From assembly GCF_004322705.1 (NCBI RefSeq), contig NZ_SIZZ01000003.1:186001-250000 (forward strand): a stretch of 64,000 nt of DNA. Reading direction: 5' to 3'. The notes below the pieces were generated by a model that saw only the letters and a program-made list of their open reading frames with translations, made no database searches and had not been told where the DNA came from. Origin of the DNA: Dyella terrae. GTDB lineage: Bacteria; Pseudomonadota; Gammaproteobacteria; Xanthomonadales; Rhodanobacteraceae. Positions 46,631-55,877 of the stretch are shown here, piece by piece (the first letter of the stretch is position 1; each line of letters starts with the position of its first letter). The position numbers were made by a program, and so were the translations under genes.

Positions 46631-47374
46631 TTACTTGTTCGCTTGAAACGCGAACAGCCACAGTATGGCCCCCTGGATGGGCGATCCAATCCAACTGACG
46701 TTATAGGTGCCGGCCTGGTCGACCTGTCGTACGGCTACCGCCGCCTGCACGCCGCTGTTGTCAGGAAGCATCAGGTAACTATCGATCATCGTAAAACCTT
46801 CCGATGGTTGCGTCGTCATGCGCTTGACGCCGCCATCGCCCCACCACACGGCAACCAGCGTTGCAGGGCCGGTCGTGGTGACTTTGCCGCTGGTCAGCAC
46901 GAGGCCGGGTTGAGGGTAGTTCTGCGCAACATCTTGCAGCACGCCGGCGTTGCGGACTTCGATGAAGGGTGCCGTCAGCTCACCGACAGGATCACCCGGC
47001 TTGTCGAAGCGCAGCGTGTGCTTCGCGCCGCCCTTCGCGTTCATCGCAACATAGGCTTGCACGCTGAAGGTGTCGCCATAGTCGCGGTACGTCACGGGAC
47101 CGCCGACGGCTTTCCACCGATTGCCGAAACTGTCCTGGGGACGCGTGCTGTTGCTGGCATAGCCGGCATTGAAGGTGATGAATGCACTGCCGCTCGCCGC
47201 GGTGTCGATGGGGTCGCTTACGGCCGGGCTGACGCCCATGCCTTCGGAGTGCGTGATCAGCGTATGGGCACCGAGTTCGGTGACCGACTGCGCGTGCGAC
47301 GCGGCCGCCCCTGCCGAGAACAGCAACGTGGCAAACAGGCGCGTGCGCCCCGGCATCTCGTTCGACTTGCGCAT
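46631..47374 (-). CDS. Secreted protein, unknown
   Basis: A 247-residue exported protein (signal peptide MPGRTRLFATLLFSAGAAAS, AHAQ). The mature domain is all-beta in appearance with many Val/Thr/Gly strands (FITFNAGYASNSTRPQ, SVQAYVAMNAKGG, GPATLVAVWWGDGG), and closes QGAILWLFAFQANK. It might be an envelope or surface carbohydrate-binding jelly roll, which is inference only. It lies between the sugar transferase and the cupin protein on the same strand. Confidence 0.6.
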   Translation of the reverse strand: MRKSNEMPGRTRLFATLLFSAGAAASHAQSVTELGAHTLITHSEGMGVSPAVSDPIDTAASGSAFITFNAGYASNSTRPQDSFGNRWKAVGGPVTYRDYGDTFSVQAYVAMNAKGGAKHTLRFDKPGDPVGELTAPFIEVRNAGVLQDVAQNYPQPGLVLTSGKVTTTGPATLVAVWWGDGGVKRMTTQPSEGFTMIDSYLMLPDNSGVQAAVAVRQVDQAGTYNVSWIGSPIQGAILWLFAFQANK

Positions 47375-47532
47375 GCAGTGTCTTCCCGCGGCAAAGGCCC
47401 ATGGGTGAGTAGCGAGGGCACCGGAACGTTACACGGCTGGATTGCCAACAAGCACTGCGGTGCGTACCCCTGTTGCCGGTACGTCCGGGCTTGCGCCCCC
47501 GTTACTCGCCTATGGGCCCTTTTGGGGCGGAA

Positions 47533-47612
47533 GAACGGTAAACGGTGAACGGTAAGAGCAGGTAGGCTGAAGGGCATCGCACCCCGCTTTTACTGTTCAC
47601 CGTTCACTGTTC
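47533..47612. repeat. 23-bp imperfect inverted repeat built from GTGAAC units
   Basis: The arm 47533-47555 (GAACGGTAAACGGTGAACGG then TAA) pairs with 47590-47612 (TTACTGTTCACCGTTCACTG then TTC) with three G-T-compatible mismatches and a 34-nt loop. It is located just after the stop of the sugar-transferase gene on the minus strand. It lacks a U-run, so it may be a transcript-stabilising hairpin rather than an intrinsic terminator. Confidence 0.7.
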
Positions 47613-47624
47613 ACTGCTCTCCAC

Positions 47625-49025
47625 TCAACGAGCCCCTCGACCAAACAAAACCACCTCAACCGTCTGGATCAGAATGAGCAAGTCGAAAAGCAAGTTGTGG
47701 TTCTTCACATAGAACAGGTCGTACTTCAGTTTCTCTGCCGCTTCCTCGACGGTCGCGCCGTAGGGGTAGCTGATCTGCGCCCAGCCGGCCAGGCCGGGCT
47801 TGAGGCAGTGACGCACGCTGTAATAGCGGATCTGGTTCATGAGGTCGGCGACAAGCTGCGGGCGTTCCGGACGCGGGCCGACGATGCTCATCTCGCCCTT
47901 GAAGACATTCCACAATTGCGGAAGTTCATCCAGGCGAAGCTTGCGGCAGATCTTGCCTACGCGGGTGACGCGATCGTCATTGGCGGTAGCCCAGCGAGCC
48001 TTGCCGTCGATTTCCGCATCGGTGCGCATGCTGCGGAACTTGAGCAACCAGAATGTGCGGCCACGTTCGCCGACGCGCTCCTGGCGATAGAGAATCGGCT
48101 GGCCCGCGCCGGACTCCATACGAATCGCCAGGGCCGTCGCCAGCATCAGCGGCCAGCACAGCAGCATCATCACGCTGGCCATGATCAGGTCGAAACTGCG
48201 CTTGCTCAGGCGGCGCAAGGGTGTGGCGTTGAAGCCACCGGAGAACACCAGCCACGAGGGGTCGAGCAGGGCGAGCTGCACGCGGCCGGACTCGCGTTCG
48301 AAAAAGGTCGTCAGTTCGGTCACGGTAATGCCAAGCTGGCGGCATTCGAGCAGATCGTCCATCGGCAGGTGGCCGCGACGGTCGTCCACGCCGACGACCA
48401 CTTCATCGATGCGCTCGTCCTCGACGATCTGGCGCAAGGTGATGTCCGGACCCATGACGCGTTCGTCGGGCACCACGATCGGTTCGCCCGCGCGTGGCAG
48501 GTAGCCGACCACGTTGAAGCCACGACGATCGGAGCGGCGGCGCATCAGGTTGTGAAACTGCGACGCGCGTACGCCGGCGCCGAGGAACAGCACGCGACGC
48601 TTGAGTGCTTCCATTTCCACCAGGCGCATGAACAGCGTGCGGAACGTCAGCAGGGCGAGGAATGCGATGAGCAGTGCCAGCGCGAGCACGCCGCGGCCGA
48701 CATACGCCTGCGGCACGACGTAGTACGCCACCACGATGCCGAAGCCGCCCAGCACAAAAGCCACGGCCTGATGGGCGACCATGCCAAAGCGCGTCATGCG
48801 GATATGCGACTGGTACTGGCCGAGGGCCACCATGGCGACGATCAGGATGATGGCGAACACCAGCGAGCGCTCGGGCATGTGCGCGGAGAACTCGGCCAGC
48901 TCGTCCGGCTTGCCGAAGTAGCGCAAGTGCATGGCCAGGTTGAGGGAGCCGGCGAGGATGAACAATTCGCACAGGCCCAGCATCACGAGCCATCGCGCCG
49001 ACTGCCTTCGCATGAAGTCGAACAT
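47625..49025 (-). CDS. Undecaprenyl-phosphate sugar phosphotransferase (EpsB-type, exosortase-cluster branch)
   Basis: A 466-residue polyprenyl-phosphate hexose-1-phosphate transferase that starts the lipid-linked glycan. Four N-terminal helices (residues about 12-135), a CoA-binding-like Rossmann region (VLFLGAGVRASQF), and the C-terminal catalytic domain with KRSFDLIMASVMML, LLKFRSMRTDAE, RLDELPQLWNVFKGEMS and GPRPERP. The Asp-Glu of the catalytic dyad is visible. The ATG at 49025 follows GGGGGCAGTGGA. It resembles the TIGR03013 branch found with PEP-CTERM/EpsH exopolysaccharides. The first sugar is not identifiable. Confidence 0.85.
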   Translation of the reverse strand: MFDFMRRQSARWLVMLGLCELFILAGSLNLAMHLRYFGKPDELAEFSAHMPERSLVFAIILIVAMVALGQYQSHIRMTRFGMVAHQAVAFVLGGFGIVVAYYVVPQAYVGRGVLALALLIAFLALLTFRTLFMRLVEMEALKRRVLFLGAGVRASQFHNLMRRRSDRRGFNVVGYLPRAGEPIVVPDERVMGPDITLRQIVEDERIDEVVVGVDDRRGHLPMDDLLECRQLGITVTELTTFFERESGRVQLALLDPSWLVFSGGFNATPLRRLSKRSFDLIMASVMMLLCWPLMLATALAIRMESGAGQPILYRQERVGERGRTFWLLKFRSMRTDAEIDGKARWATANDDRVTRVGKICRKLRLDELPQLWNVFKGEMSIVGPRPERPQLVADLMNQIRYYSVRHCLKPGLAGWAQISYPYGATVEEAAEKLKYDLFYVKNHNLLFDLLILIQTVEVVLFGRGAR

Positions 49026-49185
49026 TCCACTGCCCCCATCACGTTCCCGGGCGCGGCTACCATGCCCCGCCCGCTGGAACATCAGGCTACGGCCCGGCAT
49101 CGCGCAGTGTCGATGTCACCTAGGTAAGAGTTGGGGTAGGCCAAAACGGGTCGGCCGAGTGGCATGTAGCCGGGGTGATACAGCG

Positions 49186-50004
49186 TCAGGCGTGGTCGAG
49201 CGCGTGCATGGCGACGCACGTGACGTCGCCGGGCGCCGCCAGTGCGCCGACCAGCCCGGGTGGAAGATGGATGTCGCGTATCAGGCACGCCGGTTGCCCG
49301 CGCGCGCAGGTCGGAGGTTCCATCGGCGCATCAGGCGTCAGCCGGATCGATGCCGGCGTTGCCGTAAGGCCCACGCCAAAGGCCTTGAGCAAGGCTTCCT
49401 TGCGCGTCCACAGTTGCAGGATGGCGGATTCACGTTCACCCGGAGGAAGCGCCGCGACGGCGCCGACTTCGTCTTCGTGGCAGATGGTGCCAAGCATGTC
49501 GTCTAGCGCCAGGTCGCACGGCAATCGCTCGATATCGACGCCCACGATGGGCGTGGCGCCAATGGCAATGGCGACCCAGCGACCGCTGTGGCTGAGGCTA
49601 GTCGCCAGTCCTGTTCCCGGGAGCACCGGTTGGCCCAGTGGCGTGAAACCCAGCGGTACGTCGAGCGGTTCGAGGTTCATGCAACGGCCGATCGCCTTGC
49701 GCCACAGCGCATGGGCGAGCACGTGAATGACCCGGTCATGGCTCTGGCGGAAACGTGCGGCCCGCATGCGCTCGCGGCAGTCGAGCCAGTCTTCCGCCGC
49801 GGTGGCGTGCTGCCGCCAGCCCATGGTGTCGAAAACCAGCACGCGTACCTGATGCTCGCGGGGACGCTCCCAGGCCAGCCGGTCGAAGGCGCGGTCGGCG
49901 GCGACTTCAAAACGCCAGCGCAAGGCGTGGGCCGGCCGATCGGACCCTGCCGCTGGCGTAGCCATCGGGGCGGGACGTTCGGACGGCAGTCGCAAGTTGT
50001 GCAT
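49186..50004 (-). CDS. Sfp-type 4'-phosphopantetheinyl transferase
   Basis: A 272-residue PPTase with the three family motifs: ATSLSHSGRW (P1), VGVDIERL (Mg-binding Asp and Glu) and WTRKEALLKAFGVGL (P3). It converts apo-carrier domains of the nearby NRPS and PKS into the holo form. An alternative TTG start at 50016 overlaps the GMC stop. The ATG at 50004 is preferred. Location inside the locus strongly supports dedication to the megasynthases. Confidence 0.9.
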   Translation of the reverse strand: MHNLRLPSERPAPMATPAAGSDRPAHALRWRFEVAADRAFDRLAWERPREHQVRVLVFDTMGWRQHATAAEDWLDCRERMRAARFRQSHDRVIHVLAHALWRKAIGRCMNLEPLDVPLGFTPLGQPVLPGTGLATSLSHSGRWVAIAIGATPIVGVDIERLPCDLALDDMLGTICHEDEVGAVAALPPGERESAILQLWTRKEALLKAFGVGLTATPASIRLTPDAPMEPPTCARGQPACLIRDIHLPPGLVGALAAPGDVTCVAMHALDHA

Positions 50005-50012
50005 GATCGCGC

Positions 50013-51689
50013 TCAAAGCATGCCCGTGCTCGCGGCATCGGTCAGCAAGCCACGCAGGTGTTCGGCCAGGCGCATGCTCAAGGCGACGATGGTGAAGGTG
50101 GGGAAGGCCCAGCCGCCGGTGGGGAACACCGAACTGCCTGCGATATGCAGGTTATCCATGCCGTGTACGCGGCAATGGCGGTCGACCACGCCCGTCGTGG
50201 GGTCATCGGACATGCGCGTCGTGCCGAGGTGGTGGGCGGTGCCGTGCACCTGGGGCGTGGAGCCGTCGACGACCCAGGCTTCGGGTTCGAAACGTCCGTT
50301 GCACGCTTGTGCGAGCTCTTCACCGAAAAGCATGGCGGCGTGACGATAGGTGTAGCGATCCAGCGGCGTCAGTTGCCAGTCGACCCGCACCTTGCGCTGG
50401 CCCATCGCATCGAGCTCGTCGCCCAGCGTGACGCGACTGTGGCGATTGGGCGCCTGCTCGAAATAGCCCACCAGCTCGACGTGGCTGCTGCGCACCGTGG
50501 GTTTGTCGGTGAGCTTGTGCATGACGGCGCGCGCGATATCGCCCATGCCAAGCCCGACGCGAAGCATCAGCGTGCCGAGGTTGTCGCTGGTCATCACGGT
50601 GGCATCGCTGGCCGAGGGACCGTTCCTCATCGCCGCGCACAACTGGGCTTCAAGCAAGGTGCCTTCGTCGGGCTTGGGTGCGGCGCGGAGGGCGGCGCGA
50701 AACTCGCGCAGGGCGCGGATGCCATTGGGAATCGGGCCTTCCACGGCAAAGGGGTGTACGCGTCCATTGAGCATCTGGCGCTCGCTCTGCACGTGCGTGG
50801 ACAAGCCGATCTCCGGGAAGGCCGGTGCGCTGCCTTTGCCCAGGTCACGGTCGTAAGGACGGGTCAGGCGATGCGGTTGATCGGTATGCACCGTGCCCAG
50901 GCGACCGCTGGGATGATCCATGAAGTAGCGGCCAACCAGATCGTGCGCATTGCCGAGCCCTTCGGGTATGACCGAGTTGGACAGGAGCATCAGTCGCGCA
51001 TTTTCAATGCCGCCGCAGGCCAGCACGTAGTGGCGTGCGCGGATGCTGCCGCGCTTGCCATCCAGGGTGCCGATGCGCGCGCGCAGGATGCGCTGGCCAC
51101 TGGCGTCGGCGTCCAGTTCGATCAGGTTCGTGTGCAGGAGGATGAGGATGTTGGTCGCGCGCTCGATTTCGCCGCGATACGCCGAACCGAACAGGATGGG
51201 GCTGCGCGCGAAGATATGGTTGGTGAGCTTGCTCTCGTCCAGGGGCAGCGGCGTGCGCGGCACTTCGCTGCGGAACGAACCGTCGGCCAGCTCCTGATCG
51301 CCGATCTGGCAGAACGCACGGGCGCGTTCGTACCATGGCTGCAGTTCCTCGAAACCGATGGGCCAGCCACTCTCCGGCACCCAGTCACGCTGGCCGAGGT
51401 CGTGGCGACCGAAGGGAATGCAGCCGCCGCCCCACAGGTTGCAGCTGCCGCCGAACACACGCATGCGCGACGAGGCGGCATCGAACGGCACCTCGCCCAC
51501 CGAGTCGCCTTCATAAAGCGACTGGCTGGCGTGTTCGCCGGACAGGCCGCCGCTTTCCACGACGCAAACGCGCAGGGACGTACCAAGGAACGAGCGCGCA
51601 ATCGCCAGGCCGGCCGCACCGGCCCCGATCACGCACAAGTCCGCCTCCACATCCGTGGGATCAAGACCGCTGAGGTTGTCGATGATCAC
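50013..51689 (-). CDS. GMC-family FAD oxidoreductase
   Basis: A 558-residue flavoprotein: FAD-binding CVIGAGAAGLAIA near residue 20, GGSCNLWGGG near residue 82, and a C-terminal HHLGTTRMSDD ... GMDNLHIAGSSVFPTGG with the conserved C-terminal His/Asn side. GMC enzymes oxidise primary or secondary alcohols. The Met1 start (51689, ATGATCATC) has no strong ribosome site. Upstream of the PPTase with overlapping ends. In this locus it may oxidise a sugar or a hydroxyl on the NRPS-PKS product. Confidence 0.85.
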   Translation of the reverse strand: MIIDNLSGLDPTDVEADLCVIGAGAAGLAIARSFLGTSLRVCVVESGGLSGEHASQSLYEGDSVGEVPFDAASSRMRVFGGSCNLWGGGCIPFGRHDLGQRDWVPESGWPIGFEELQPWYERARAFCQIGDQELADGSFRSEVPRTPLPLDESKLTNHIFARSPILFGSAYRGEIERATNILILLHTNLIELDADASGQRILRARIGTLDGKRGSIRARHYVLACGGIENARLMLLSNSVIPEGLGNAHDLVGRYFMDHPSGRLGTVHTDQPHRLTRPYDRDLGKGSAPAFPEIGLSTHVQSERQMLNGRVHPFAVEGPIPNGIRALREFRAALRAAPKPDEGTLLEAQLCAAMRNGPSASDATVMTSDNLGTLMLRVGLGMGDIARAVMHKLTDKPTVRSSHVELVGYFEQAPNRHSRVTLGDELDAMGQRKVRVDWQLTPLDRYTYRHAAMLFGEELAQACNGRFEPEAWVVDGSTPQVHGTAHHLGTTRMSDDPTTGVVDRHCRVHGMDNLHIAGSSVFPTGGWAFPTFTIVALSMRLAEHLRGLLTDAASTGML

Positions 51690-51777
51690 GCCGTCCCCCT
51701 GTTTTTTTCATTTTTGAGGTAGCGCCGCGAGGAAACGGCGGGACCCGACGGGCGGCGTGTGCAGAGCATGGGTGTGC

Positions 51778-52788
51778 CTACACGCCGTAGTAATCGCGGT
51801 ACCAGCGTACGAAGCTCGCCACGCCGGTTTCCACCGCTACATGAGGCCTATAGCCAACGGCCTGTATCAGGCTCGATACATCCGCTTCCGTATCCGGGAC
51901 ATCGCCGGCCTGAAGCGGCAGCATCTCCAGCCTGGCCTTGCGACCGAGGCATTGTTCGAGCACTTCGATATAACGAAGCAACGCCACGGGCTGCTCGTTG
52001 CCGATGTTGTAAAGCCGAAACGGCGCCACGCCGCTGCTGGACGGATCGGGCGAGGCGCTGTGCCACTGCGGGTCCTTGCCCGGCACATGGTCGAGCGTGC
52101 GCACCACCCCTTCGACGATGTCGTCGACATAGGTGAAGCTGCGCTTGTGCTGGCCATGGTTGAACACTTTCAACGGCTCGCCGGCAAGGATGGCGCGGGT
52201 GAACAGGAACAGCGCCATGTCCGGCCGGCCCCATGGTCCGTAGACCGTGAAAAAGCGCAGGCCCGTGCAGGGAAAGCCGTAGAGATGCGCGTAACTGTGC
52301 GCCATCTGCTCGTTGGCTTTCTTGGTGGCGGCGTACAGCGTAAGCGGGTGTTCGGCGGGACGGTGCTCGGAGAACGGCATGTCGGTATTGGCGCCGTAAA
52401 CCGAGCTGGTCGATGCGAACACAAGGTGCTCGACGCCATGCTGGCGGCAACCTTCGAGTACATGCAGGAAGCCGGTGACATTACTGCTGACGTAGACGTG
52501 CGGGTTCTCCGCCGCGTAACGCACGCCGGCCTGGGCGGCCAGGTGCACGACGCGCTGCGGTCGATGGCGCACGAACAGTGCTTCCATCCTGTCGCGATCG
52601 GCAAGATCCGCGTGGACGTGCGTGTAGTTCGGGTGATCGATGAAGCGCGCGAGACGCGCCTTCTTCAGGGTGACGTCGTAGTAGTCGTTGAGGTTGTCCA
52701 GGCCAATGACGCGCACGCCTTTGTCGAGCAGGGCAAGGGCGACATGCGAACCGATGAAGCCGGCGGTGCCTGTGACGAGGACGTCCAT
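51778..52788 (-). CDS. UDP-glucuronate 4-epimerase-like SDR
   Basis: A 336-residue extended short-chain dehydrogenase: GTAGFIGSH (NAD-binding), VIGLDNLNDYYDVTLKKARL (typical of UDP-glucuronate 4-epimerases), FASTSSVYG, and the catalytic YAATKKANE with Tyr-x3-Lys. It would interconvert the C4 configuration of a UDP-uronic acid. ATG 52788 is 10 bp after the stop of the dehydrogenase that makes the uronic acid, so the two form a pathway pair. Confidence 0.85.
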   Translation of the reverse strand: MDVLVTGTAGFIGSHVALALLDKGVRVIGLDNLNDYYDVTLKKARLARFIDHPNYTHVHADLADRDRMEALFVRHRPQRVVHLAAQAGVRYAAENPHVYVSSNVTGFLHVLEGCRQHGVEHLVFASTSSVYGANTDMPFSEHRPAEHPLTLYAATKKANEQMAHSYAHLYGFPCTGLRFFTVYGPWGRPDMALFLFTRAILAGEPLKVFNHGQHKRSFTYVDDIVEGVVRTLDHVPGKDPQWHSASPDPSSSGVAPFRLYNIGNEQPVALLRYIEVLEQCLGRKARLEMLPLQAGDVPDTEADVSSLIQAVGYRPHVAVETGVASFVRWYRDYYGV

Positions 52789-52798
52789 CGATAGGCTC

Positions 52799-54076
52799 TC
52801 AGAGTCGCCCGTCCACGTCGGCGCGCGGCAGGACATATTTCACGTCGTAGACCACGGCTTCCGGTTTGCCAAACGCGCGAATTCCCGCGGCGCCCAGCGC
52901 GACGAACTGATGATGGCCGACCGCCACGATCACCGCGTCGTAGGCGCCTCCCTGCGGCTGGGCGACCGGGTGAATGCCATACTCGTGGTGCGCTTCGTCG
53001 GCGTTGACCCAGGGGTCGTGGATGTCGACTTCGGCGTTGTAGCTACGCAGCGCGTGGAGAATGTCGACGACGCGCGTATTGCGCAGGTCCGGGCAGTTCT
53101 CTTTGAAGGCGAGGCCAAGCAGCAATACCTTCGCGTGCACCGGATTGATGCCCTTGCGCACCATGAGCCGGATGACTTCGCTGGCGATGTACGGCCCCAT
53201 GCCGTCATTGGTGCGACGGCCGGCGAGGATGACGTCGGGATGATGGCCGACCTCCTGCGCCTTGTGCGTGAGGTAGTACGGGTCGACGCTGATGCAGTGG
53301 CCGCCGACCAGTCCGGGACGAAACGGCAGGAAATTCCACTTGGTGCCCGCCGCCTGGAGGACTTCGAGCGTGTCGATGCCGAGCTTGTTGAACAGGATGG
53401 CCAGATCATTGACCAGGGCGATGTTGAGATCGCGCTGCGTGTTCTCGATGACCTTGGCTGCTTCGGCGACCTTGATGGAGCTCGCCTTGTGCGTGCCCGC
53501 GATGATGATCGAGCCATAAAGCCGATCGATGAATTCTGCCGTCTCCGGCGTCGAGCCCGAGGTCACCTTGAGAATGCTGGTGACGCGGTGCTGCTTGTCG
53601 CCCGGATTGATGCGCTCGGGGCTGTAGCCGGCATGGAAGTCGCGATTGAACACCAGGCCCGAGCCGCGCTCGAGGATCGGCACGCAGACTTCTTCGGTGC
53701 AGCCGGGATACACCGTGGATTCGTACACCACGATGTCGCCACGCTTGAGCACCTTGGCCAGGGTTTCGCTGGCGCGCACGAGCGGCGTCAGGTCAGGGCG
53801 CTTGGCTGAATCGATCGGCGTGGGAACCGTGACGATGAAAACGTTGCGGTCGCGCAGGTCATCAAGCATGGCACTGAAGCGCAGTTGCGCGGCGTCGGCA
53901 AGCTCGCCGGCGCTGACTTCCAGCGTGTTATCGCGCCCTTCGCGCAGTTCCGCGATGCGGGTGGCATTGATGTCGAAGCCGACCGTGTCATAGCGCTTGC
54001 CAAACTCCACGGCCAAAGGAAGACCTACGTAGCCGAGGCCGATGATGGCGAGCTTGGTGTCTTCCAGTTGCCGCAT
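52799..54076 (-). CDS. Nucleotide-sugar 6-dehydrogenase (UDP-HexNAc type, TviB/WbpO-like)
   Basis: A 425-residue dehydrogenase that oxidises C6 of a UDP-sugar to a uronic acid. It has AIIGLGYVGLPLA (NAD), VTVPTPID, the catalytic Cys in GLVGGHCISVDPYYL, and the GLAFKENCPDLRN motif. VSAGELADA and the HCISVDPYYLT pattern match the TviB/WbpO group, which uses UDP-N-acetylhexosamine, rather than UDP-glucose enzymes; this is by eye only. The gene is the first of the locus on the minus strand. Confidence 0.85.
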   Translation of the reverse strand: MRQLEDTKLAIIGLGYVGLPLAVEFGKRYDTVGFDINATRIAELREGRDNTLEVSAGELADAAQLRFSAMLDDLRDRNVFIVTVPTPIDSAKRPDLTPLVRASETLAKVLKRGDIVVYESTVYPGCTEEVCVPILERGSGLVFNRDFHAGYSPERINPGDKQHRVTSILKVTSGSTPETAEFIDRLYGSIIIAGTHKASSIKVAEAAKVIENTQRDLNIALVNDLAILFNKLGIDTLEVLQAAGTKWNFLPFRPGLVGGHCISVDPYYLTHKAQEVGHHPDVILAGRRTNDGMGPYIASEVIRLMVRKGINPVHAKVLLLGLAFKENCPDLRNTRVVDILHALRSYNAEVDIHDPWVNADEAHHEYGIHPVAQPQGGAYDAVIVAVGHHQFVALGAAGIRAFGKPEAVVYDVKYVLPRADVDGRL

Positions 54077-54256
54077 AGGGCCCCCTGTCCTGGCATGAAA
54101 CGTCCGGGGCTGGGCGGTCCCGGAAGGCCGAAGGCGTTACCGCACAGGCGGTTGGCGGTCCTTCGCATCGGCCGCGAAAGGCTAGCAAAGCGAGGCCAGC
54201 TTGCCCCTAGACCGTGCGGCAGGTGGTCGTATGGCCGATGGAGGTAGGCCGCGCAT

Positions 54257-54287
54257 AAAAAAACGCCGCCGCATGGCTGCGACGGCG
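54257..54287 (-). terminator. Intrinsic terminator (minus strand)
   Basis: On the minus strand the hairpin CGCCGTCGCA-GCCA-TGCGGCGGCG is followed by seven U (54263-54257). It lies 23 bp after the stop of the lipoprotein gene at 54310. Confidence 0.85.
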
Positions 54288-54309
54288 CTCTTATGCGGCG
54301 AGTCAGGGC

Positions 54310-54903
54310 TCAGCTTTTGGATACTTCGAACGGTTGCGTGGATACCGGTTTGCCATTGAGCGAGATCACGACCTGGTATTTGCCCGCGGGCCACAGGTTG
54401 GGGTTGCGGACCTCGAACGTGGTGACGGCCGGGCCACTGGCCCTGAACTGCTGGTCGGTCTGGGTGATCTGCTGCGACTTGCCTTCCAGGTAGCTCCAGG
54501 CGGCACTGAGCGTGGCGCCTTCGGTCTGGCCGTGCGTGGTTACGCTGGCGTAGATCGTAGGATCGTTCGGAGCGAAGTGGTTGCGTGCTTCGCTGACGCC
54601 GTCTTCGCCGGCGACTTTGTTGCCGAGTTTCACGTCGGTGACTTTCAGCGATTCGGGTTTAAGTGACGACGTCGTGCCTGAGTGGGCCGGCATGCTGGTC
54701 GTGCTCGCCGGCGGCGGCATGGTTGCGGACGTGCTGGCTGGTGCCGGCGCTGGCGGCGCGGCTGCCGGCGCGACGGGTGCCGTGCTGGCCGCGGGCGGCG
54801 TGGCTTCTTGCGACTGGTCTTGCTGCTTGCCGCAGGCGCTGAGCACGATGACGCCTGCGAACGTGGCGCTGCACAGGACGATGTGGAGCTTCGAGGGCTT
54901 CAT
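54310..54903 (-). CDS. Putative lipoprotein
   Basis: A 197-residue protein with signal peptide and lipobox (VIVLSAC, Cys near residue 24). A 60-residue Ala/Pro/Ser/Thr linker follows, which usually spans the peptidoglycan, then a C-terminal domain (TDVKLGNKVAGEDGVSEARN, FEVRNPNLWPAGKYQVV, PVSTQPFEV) that resembles small beta-sandwich lipoproteins that extend from the membrane. The ATG at 54903 follows AAGGAGGCCACC. Role unknown. Confidence 0.7.
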   Translation of the reverse strand: MKPSKLHIVLCSATFAGVIVLSACGKQQDQSQEATPPAASTAPVAPAAAPPAPAPASTSATMPPPASTTSMPAHSGTTSSLKPESLKVTDVKLGNKVAGEDGVSEARNHFAPNDPTIYASVTTHGQTEGATLSAAWSYLEGKSQQITQTDQQFRASGPAVTTFEVRNPNLWPAGKYQVVISLNGKPVSTQPFEVSKS

Positions 54904-55049
54904 GGTGGCCTCCTTGGGCGAAAACCGAGGGGCCTGCACCCCCGTGGTGCGGCCCACAGGCAGAGCAGCCTAGTCCCGTGCGCATGAAGCTCCGGTTACC
55001 GCCCGGCCCATACGCGCGCTTCACATCCAGGCACGCGCCATCGTGATGG

Positions 55050-55877
55050 CTACTGACGCGTGCCGCGGGGATTGCCGGGCGCATCGGTCGCGTCCGTGCT
55101 GCGGAACGGGTTGATATCCAGGCCGCCCCGACGCGTGTAACGCGCATAAACGCTCAGGTAAACCGGCGCGCATTGCGCCATGACATCGACGAAAATGCGC
55201 TCTGCGCACTGCTCGTGAAATTCATTGTGATTGCGGAACGACACCAGGTAGCGCAACAAGCCGGCGCGATCCATGCGCGGTCCGCGATAGCGGATCTGTA
55301 CCGAACCCCAGTCCGGCTGGCCCGTCACCGGGCAGTTGGAGCGCAGCAAGTTAGACACGAGTGCCTCGTCCACGACGTCGGCCTCCGCTGCCAGGGCAAG
55401 GTGCGATGCCTTGGGTGGGCCGTAGTCATCAATCGCCACGTCGAGTCCGTCGATCGATTCGCCTGCCAGATCGGTGAACACGCGTCCGTCGGCATCCGGG
55501 CCGCTCAGGACGACCTCGATCGGTGCACCGGCGGCAGCCGAAAGGTCGCGCGTCAGCGTATCGGCCAGCGTGCGCTCGTCAGCGATGCGCTCCTGCGAAA
55601 AGCCATTGAGATACAGCTTGAACGACTTCGATTCGATGATGTTGGGCGAGGTCGCCGGGACGCGGAATTCCGCCAGCGCCACGCGCGGCTTGCCGCGTGC
55701 ATCGAGCCACGACAGCTCGTAGGCGTTCCAGACATCAACGCCGTGGAAGGGCAGGTTGTCGCCCACGCCGATTTCTTCGCGCTTGGCCGTGCGGGGAATC
55801 GGGAACAGCAGGGAGGGGTCGTAGCGATCGGCGTAGACCGTGGTCTTGCCGAGCGGGGAGTGTTCAGGAGTGCTCAT
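55050..55877 (-). CDS. queF: NADPH-dependent 7-cyano-7-deazaguanine reductase (QueF)
   Basis: This 275-residue protein is a two-domain QueF (E. coli type). The nucleophile lies in [14 protein letters not shown], and [14 protein letters not shown] and the [10 protein letters not shown] segment are canonical. It reduces preQ0 to preQ1 in queuosine biosynthesis with NADPH. The ATG at 55877 overlaps the histidine kinase stop (ATGA), so it is probably co-translated with the two-component system, an unusual partner. Cys and Glu/His positions look intact. Confidence 0.95.
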   Translation of the reverse strand: MSTPEHSPLGKTTVYADRYDPSLLFPIPRTAKREEIGVGDNLPFHGVDVWNAYELSWLDARGKPRVALAEFRVPATSPNIIESKSFKLYLNGFSQERIADERTLADTLTRDLSAAAGAPIEVVLSGPDADGRVFTDLAGESIDGLDVAIDDYGPPKASHLALAAEADVVDEALVSNLLRSNCPVTGQPDWGSVQIRYRGPRMDRAGLLRYLVSFRNHNEFHEQCAERIFVDVMAQCAPVYLSVYARYTRRGGLDINPFRSTDATDAPGNPRGTRQ

